Assembly: GCA_963693365.1 (NCBI GenBank)
Contig: CAVNZM010000014.1
Coordinates: 6,200,001 to 6,264,000, forward strand
DNA: 64,000 nt
Direction of reading: 5' to 3'
Source of the DNA: Amoebidium appalachense
Taxonomy: Eukaryota; Ichthyosporea
Shown: positions 62,096-64,000 of the stretch, one piece after another
Numbering within the stretch: position 1 is the stretch's first letter
Layout: each line of letters starts with the position of its first letter
The notes under the pieces: generated by a model
What the model saw: only the letters and a program-made list of their open reading frames with translations
What the model was told of the DNA's origin: nothing
Databases searched by the model: none
Translations under genes and position numbers: made by a program

Positions 62096-62726
62096 GGGGG
62101 GAAGCAGGGGGTTATGGCGGGCGAGAGGGGTGGGAGCAGGGGAAGAAGCAAGCAAGGGGTGAGGGAGGGAGGGAGAGACGGAGACAGGGAAGGGAAAGGG
62201 AGGGAGGAAGAGAGGGAGAAAGGAAGGAGGGAGGAAAGGGAGAGTGAAGAGACAGGGAAAGAGGAAGACAAAAAAGGGGAGGTAACGGAGAGAAGCAAGA
62301 GAGTTGACAGAGACAGAGATTGGGAAAGCACATACTTTCATCACGATTGGGGAGAATTCGCAGCGAAAAGTGTGACAAGCTTGCTCAACTAAGTCATGCA
62401 GTACGCGCCGGCGTATCGCCTTTAGAACCCAACGACTACGGCAAACACGAGGTGAAAGAAGAAAGTGATCCGTCACCCGAGCTCGCTCAGTGCACGCGAA
62501 AGTAGGGGTTATCTCACCTGGTCACACGGAGACCTCTCTTGCGGTGTGCTGTTCGTTCCGGCTCTGTGCAGCGGGAACTTCTTGAAAAAAGAAAACAAAC
62601 CGTGAAAGTGTCAACTTTGGCAAGGCTTATACACTATTTATTGCTGTGGACACTGTCGGGGGCAAGACCAATATGAAAACCCCGGGCCAATATAGAGTTA
62701 GTCTTGTCTTACATCAGATACCCTTA
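61466..62726. other. Upstream region of the coiled-coil gene, with poly-G and (GA)-rich DNA
   Basis: Contains a frame open upstream of the start codon without a good ATG, a poly-G run (62044-62094), a purine-rich stretch (62095-62320) and unique DNA to 62720. The promoter is expected here, but no motif stands out. A second exon or a divergent gene cannot be excluded. Confidence 0.4.
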
Positions 62727-63306
62727 CTGGTGACGTACTATTTCTGCATGCTCAATCTTCCTCATCAATCATTCATGGCTCCCTCTCTCCATCTCTCTCA
62801 GCTTTCTCTCTCTGTGTCCCCCCCCCCCCCCCCCAACACACACACACACACACACACACGTTTTTGGCCAAAAGTGTCTTAATGCGCGAGGTGTATCCAT
62901 ACCAAGGCATTCTAGACCAAGCAAAGACTTATGATGCCGAGACATCGGTTCATTCAATCAACTACGAACACACACCAGCGATCTGTTTTCCTCAGATTGA
63001 AGAGAAAATTAAAGCCTGCACCTATTTAGCTACCATCACAGTGTTTGTTTCTTTAACGGCCACACCCACCAAAGGATCCCATGCATAGTCGAGCGAGATC
63101 TTCTGTCTGAAGGATGCCCAACCGTTCCCATGGTTGGGCGCGGTTAAGGAAAACAAGGGGGTTGGCACCAACAGGTGTTAAGTGCTGTTGTGGGCGAAAA
63201 ACCATTTGTCCTCCGATTGAAAGTGCCGGCGTCTGGAAAGATAAGAAAACCTGCCTTCAATATCACCAGAAAGGCAGTGTGGCAACGTGATTTTAGCTCG
63301 AGCGCG
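62727..63306. repeat. Right arm of the large inverted repeat
   Basis: Inverse match of 58669-59355, starting around GGTGACGTACTATTTCTGC and ending TTAGCTCGAGCGCGAGC. It is shorter because it lacks about 55 bases present on the left and has a short C run and (AC)n instead of a long G run and (GT)n. Confidence 0.9.
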
Positions 63307-63323
63307 AGCCCAGGAAAGAAGAA

Positions 63324-63422
<99 letters not shown>

Positions 63423-63637
63423 CGTACACAAACACACACACACGTGCACACACACTAGTAGGGTACGAGCACAGCAGCTTCGTGAAGCTGTGACTTGAAG
63501 TCACATGTGCACCTCTCTGCAGAAAAAATCGCCACACACATGCAGGTATACACATACACGCACACAATCATACACGCAAGTGTGACTTTAATATACATGC
63601 ACAAGCATTCAATGGCATGTAAGCACCACAATCACGA

Positions 63638-63706
<69 letters not shown>

Positions 63707-63746
63707 GTGTGCAACCACACACACTGTAGCACACACACACACACAT

Positions 63747-63792
<46 letters not shown>

Positions 63793-63842
63793 TAGCACAC
63801 ACACATGCACACACGCACACACACACACACACACACACACGT

Positions 63843-63904
<62 letters not shown>

Positions 63905-64000
63905 TACACACATACACACACAACACACCCACCCACGTGCACACACCGTGTGTGTACACACACTGACACACATACACACGTGTCACACACACACACACAC
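63307..64000. repeat. (AC)n arrays at the window end
   Basis: (AC)n 63327-63418, degenerate AC repeats, unique DNA 63460-63640, then (AC)n with TGTAGC and GTGAC interruptions to the window end. No gene visible. Confidence 0.9.

Overview
The window is eukaryotic nuclear DNA, intron-rich and heavily loaded with simple repeats: (AC)n/(GT)n, (AG)n/(CT)n and poly-G/poly-C runs of up to about 60 bases. Most long open frames are translations of these repeats and are not genes. The species cannot be fixed from the sequence. The main gene combines TPR, ankyrin, ubiquitin-like and leucine-rich domains, as animal TONSL does; the plant homologue TONSOKU lacks the ankyrin part. A holozoan or other protist with an animal-like replication-repair gene set is therefore my best guess.

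Layout. 1-900: short tandem repeats. 1930-2782: frameshifted hAT transposase relic. 3.0-7.3 kb: simple repeats and unique DNA with no recognised gene. 7848-13834 (minus): five-exon CHK1-like checkpoint kinase. 13835-14947: shared upstream region with a perfect E2F-type site and three CCAAT boxes. 14948-58459 (plus): a TONSL homologue that I could piece together as 48 small exons (4,830 coding bases, about 1,609 residues, reading frame kept across every junction), spread over 43.5 kb of repeat-filled introns. 58669-63306: a large inverted repeat (arms about 0.6-0.7 kb) flanking a three-exon minus-strand gene (59696-61465) for a 188-residue coiled-coil protein with a Mug135-like C-terminal motif. 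63.3-64 kb: (AC)n repeats.

Function. TONSL reads newly replicated chromatin (H4 unmethylated at K20) and supports RAD51 loading at broken forks. CHK1 is the effector kinase of the same replication-stress response. Their head-to-head arrangement around an E2F/CCAAT cluster suggests a co-regulated S-phase pair.

The most unusual feature is the intron architecture. At least 25 of the 47 TONSL introns carry a poly-C tract within about 30 bases of the GT donor, and 11 end in a (CA)n tract that itself supplies the CAG acceptor. Several acceptors also sit inside local tandem duplications. Three terminal-inverted-repeat elements and a dispersed short repeat that runs into poly-C are also present.
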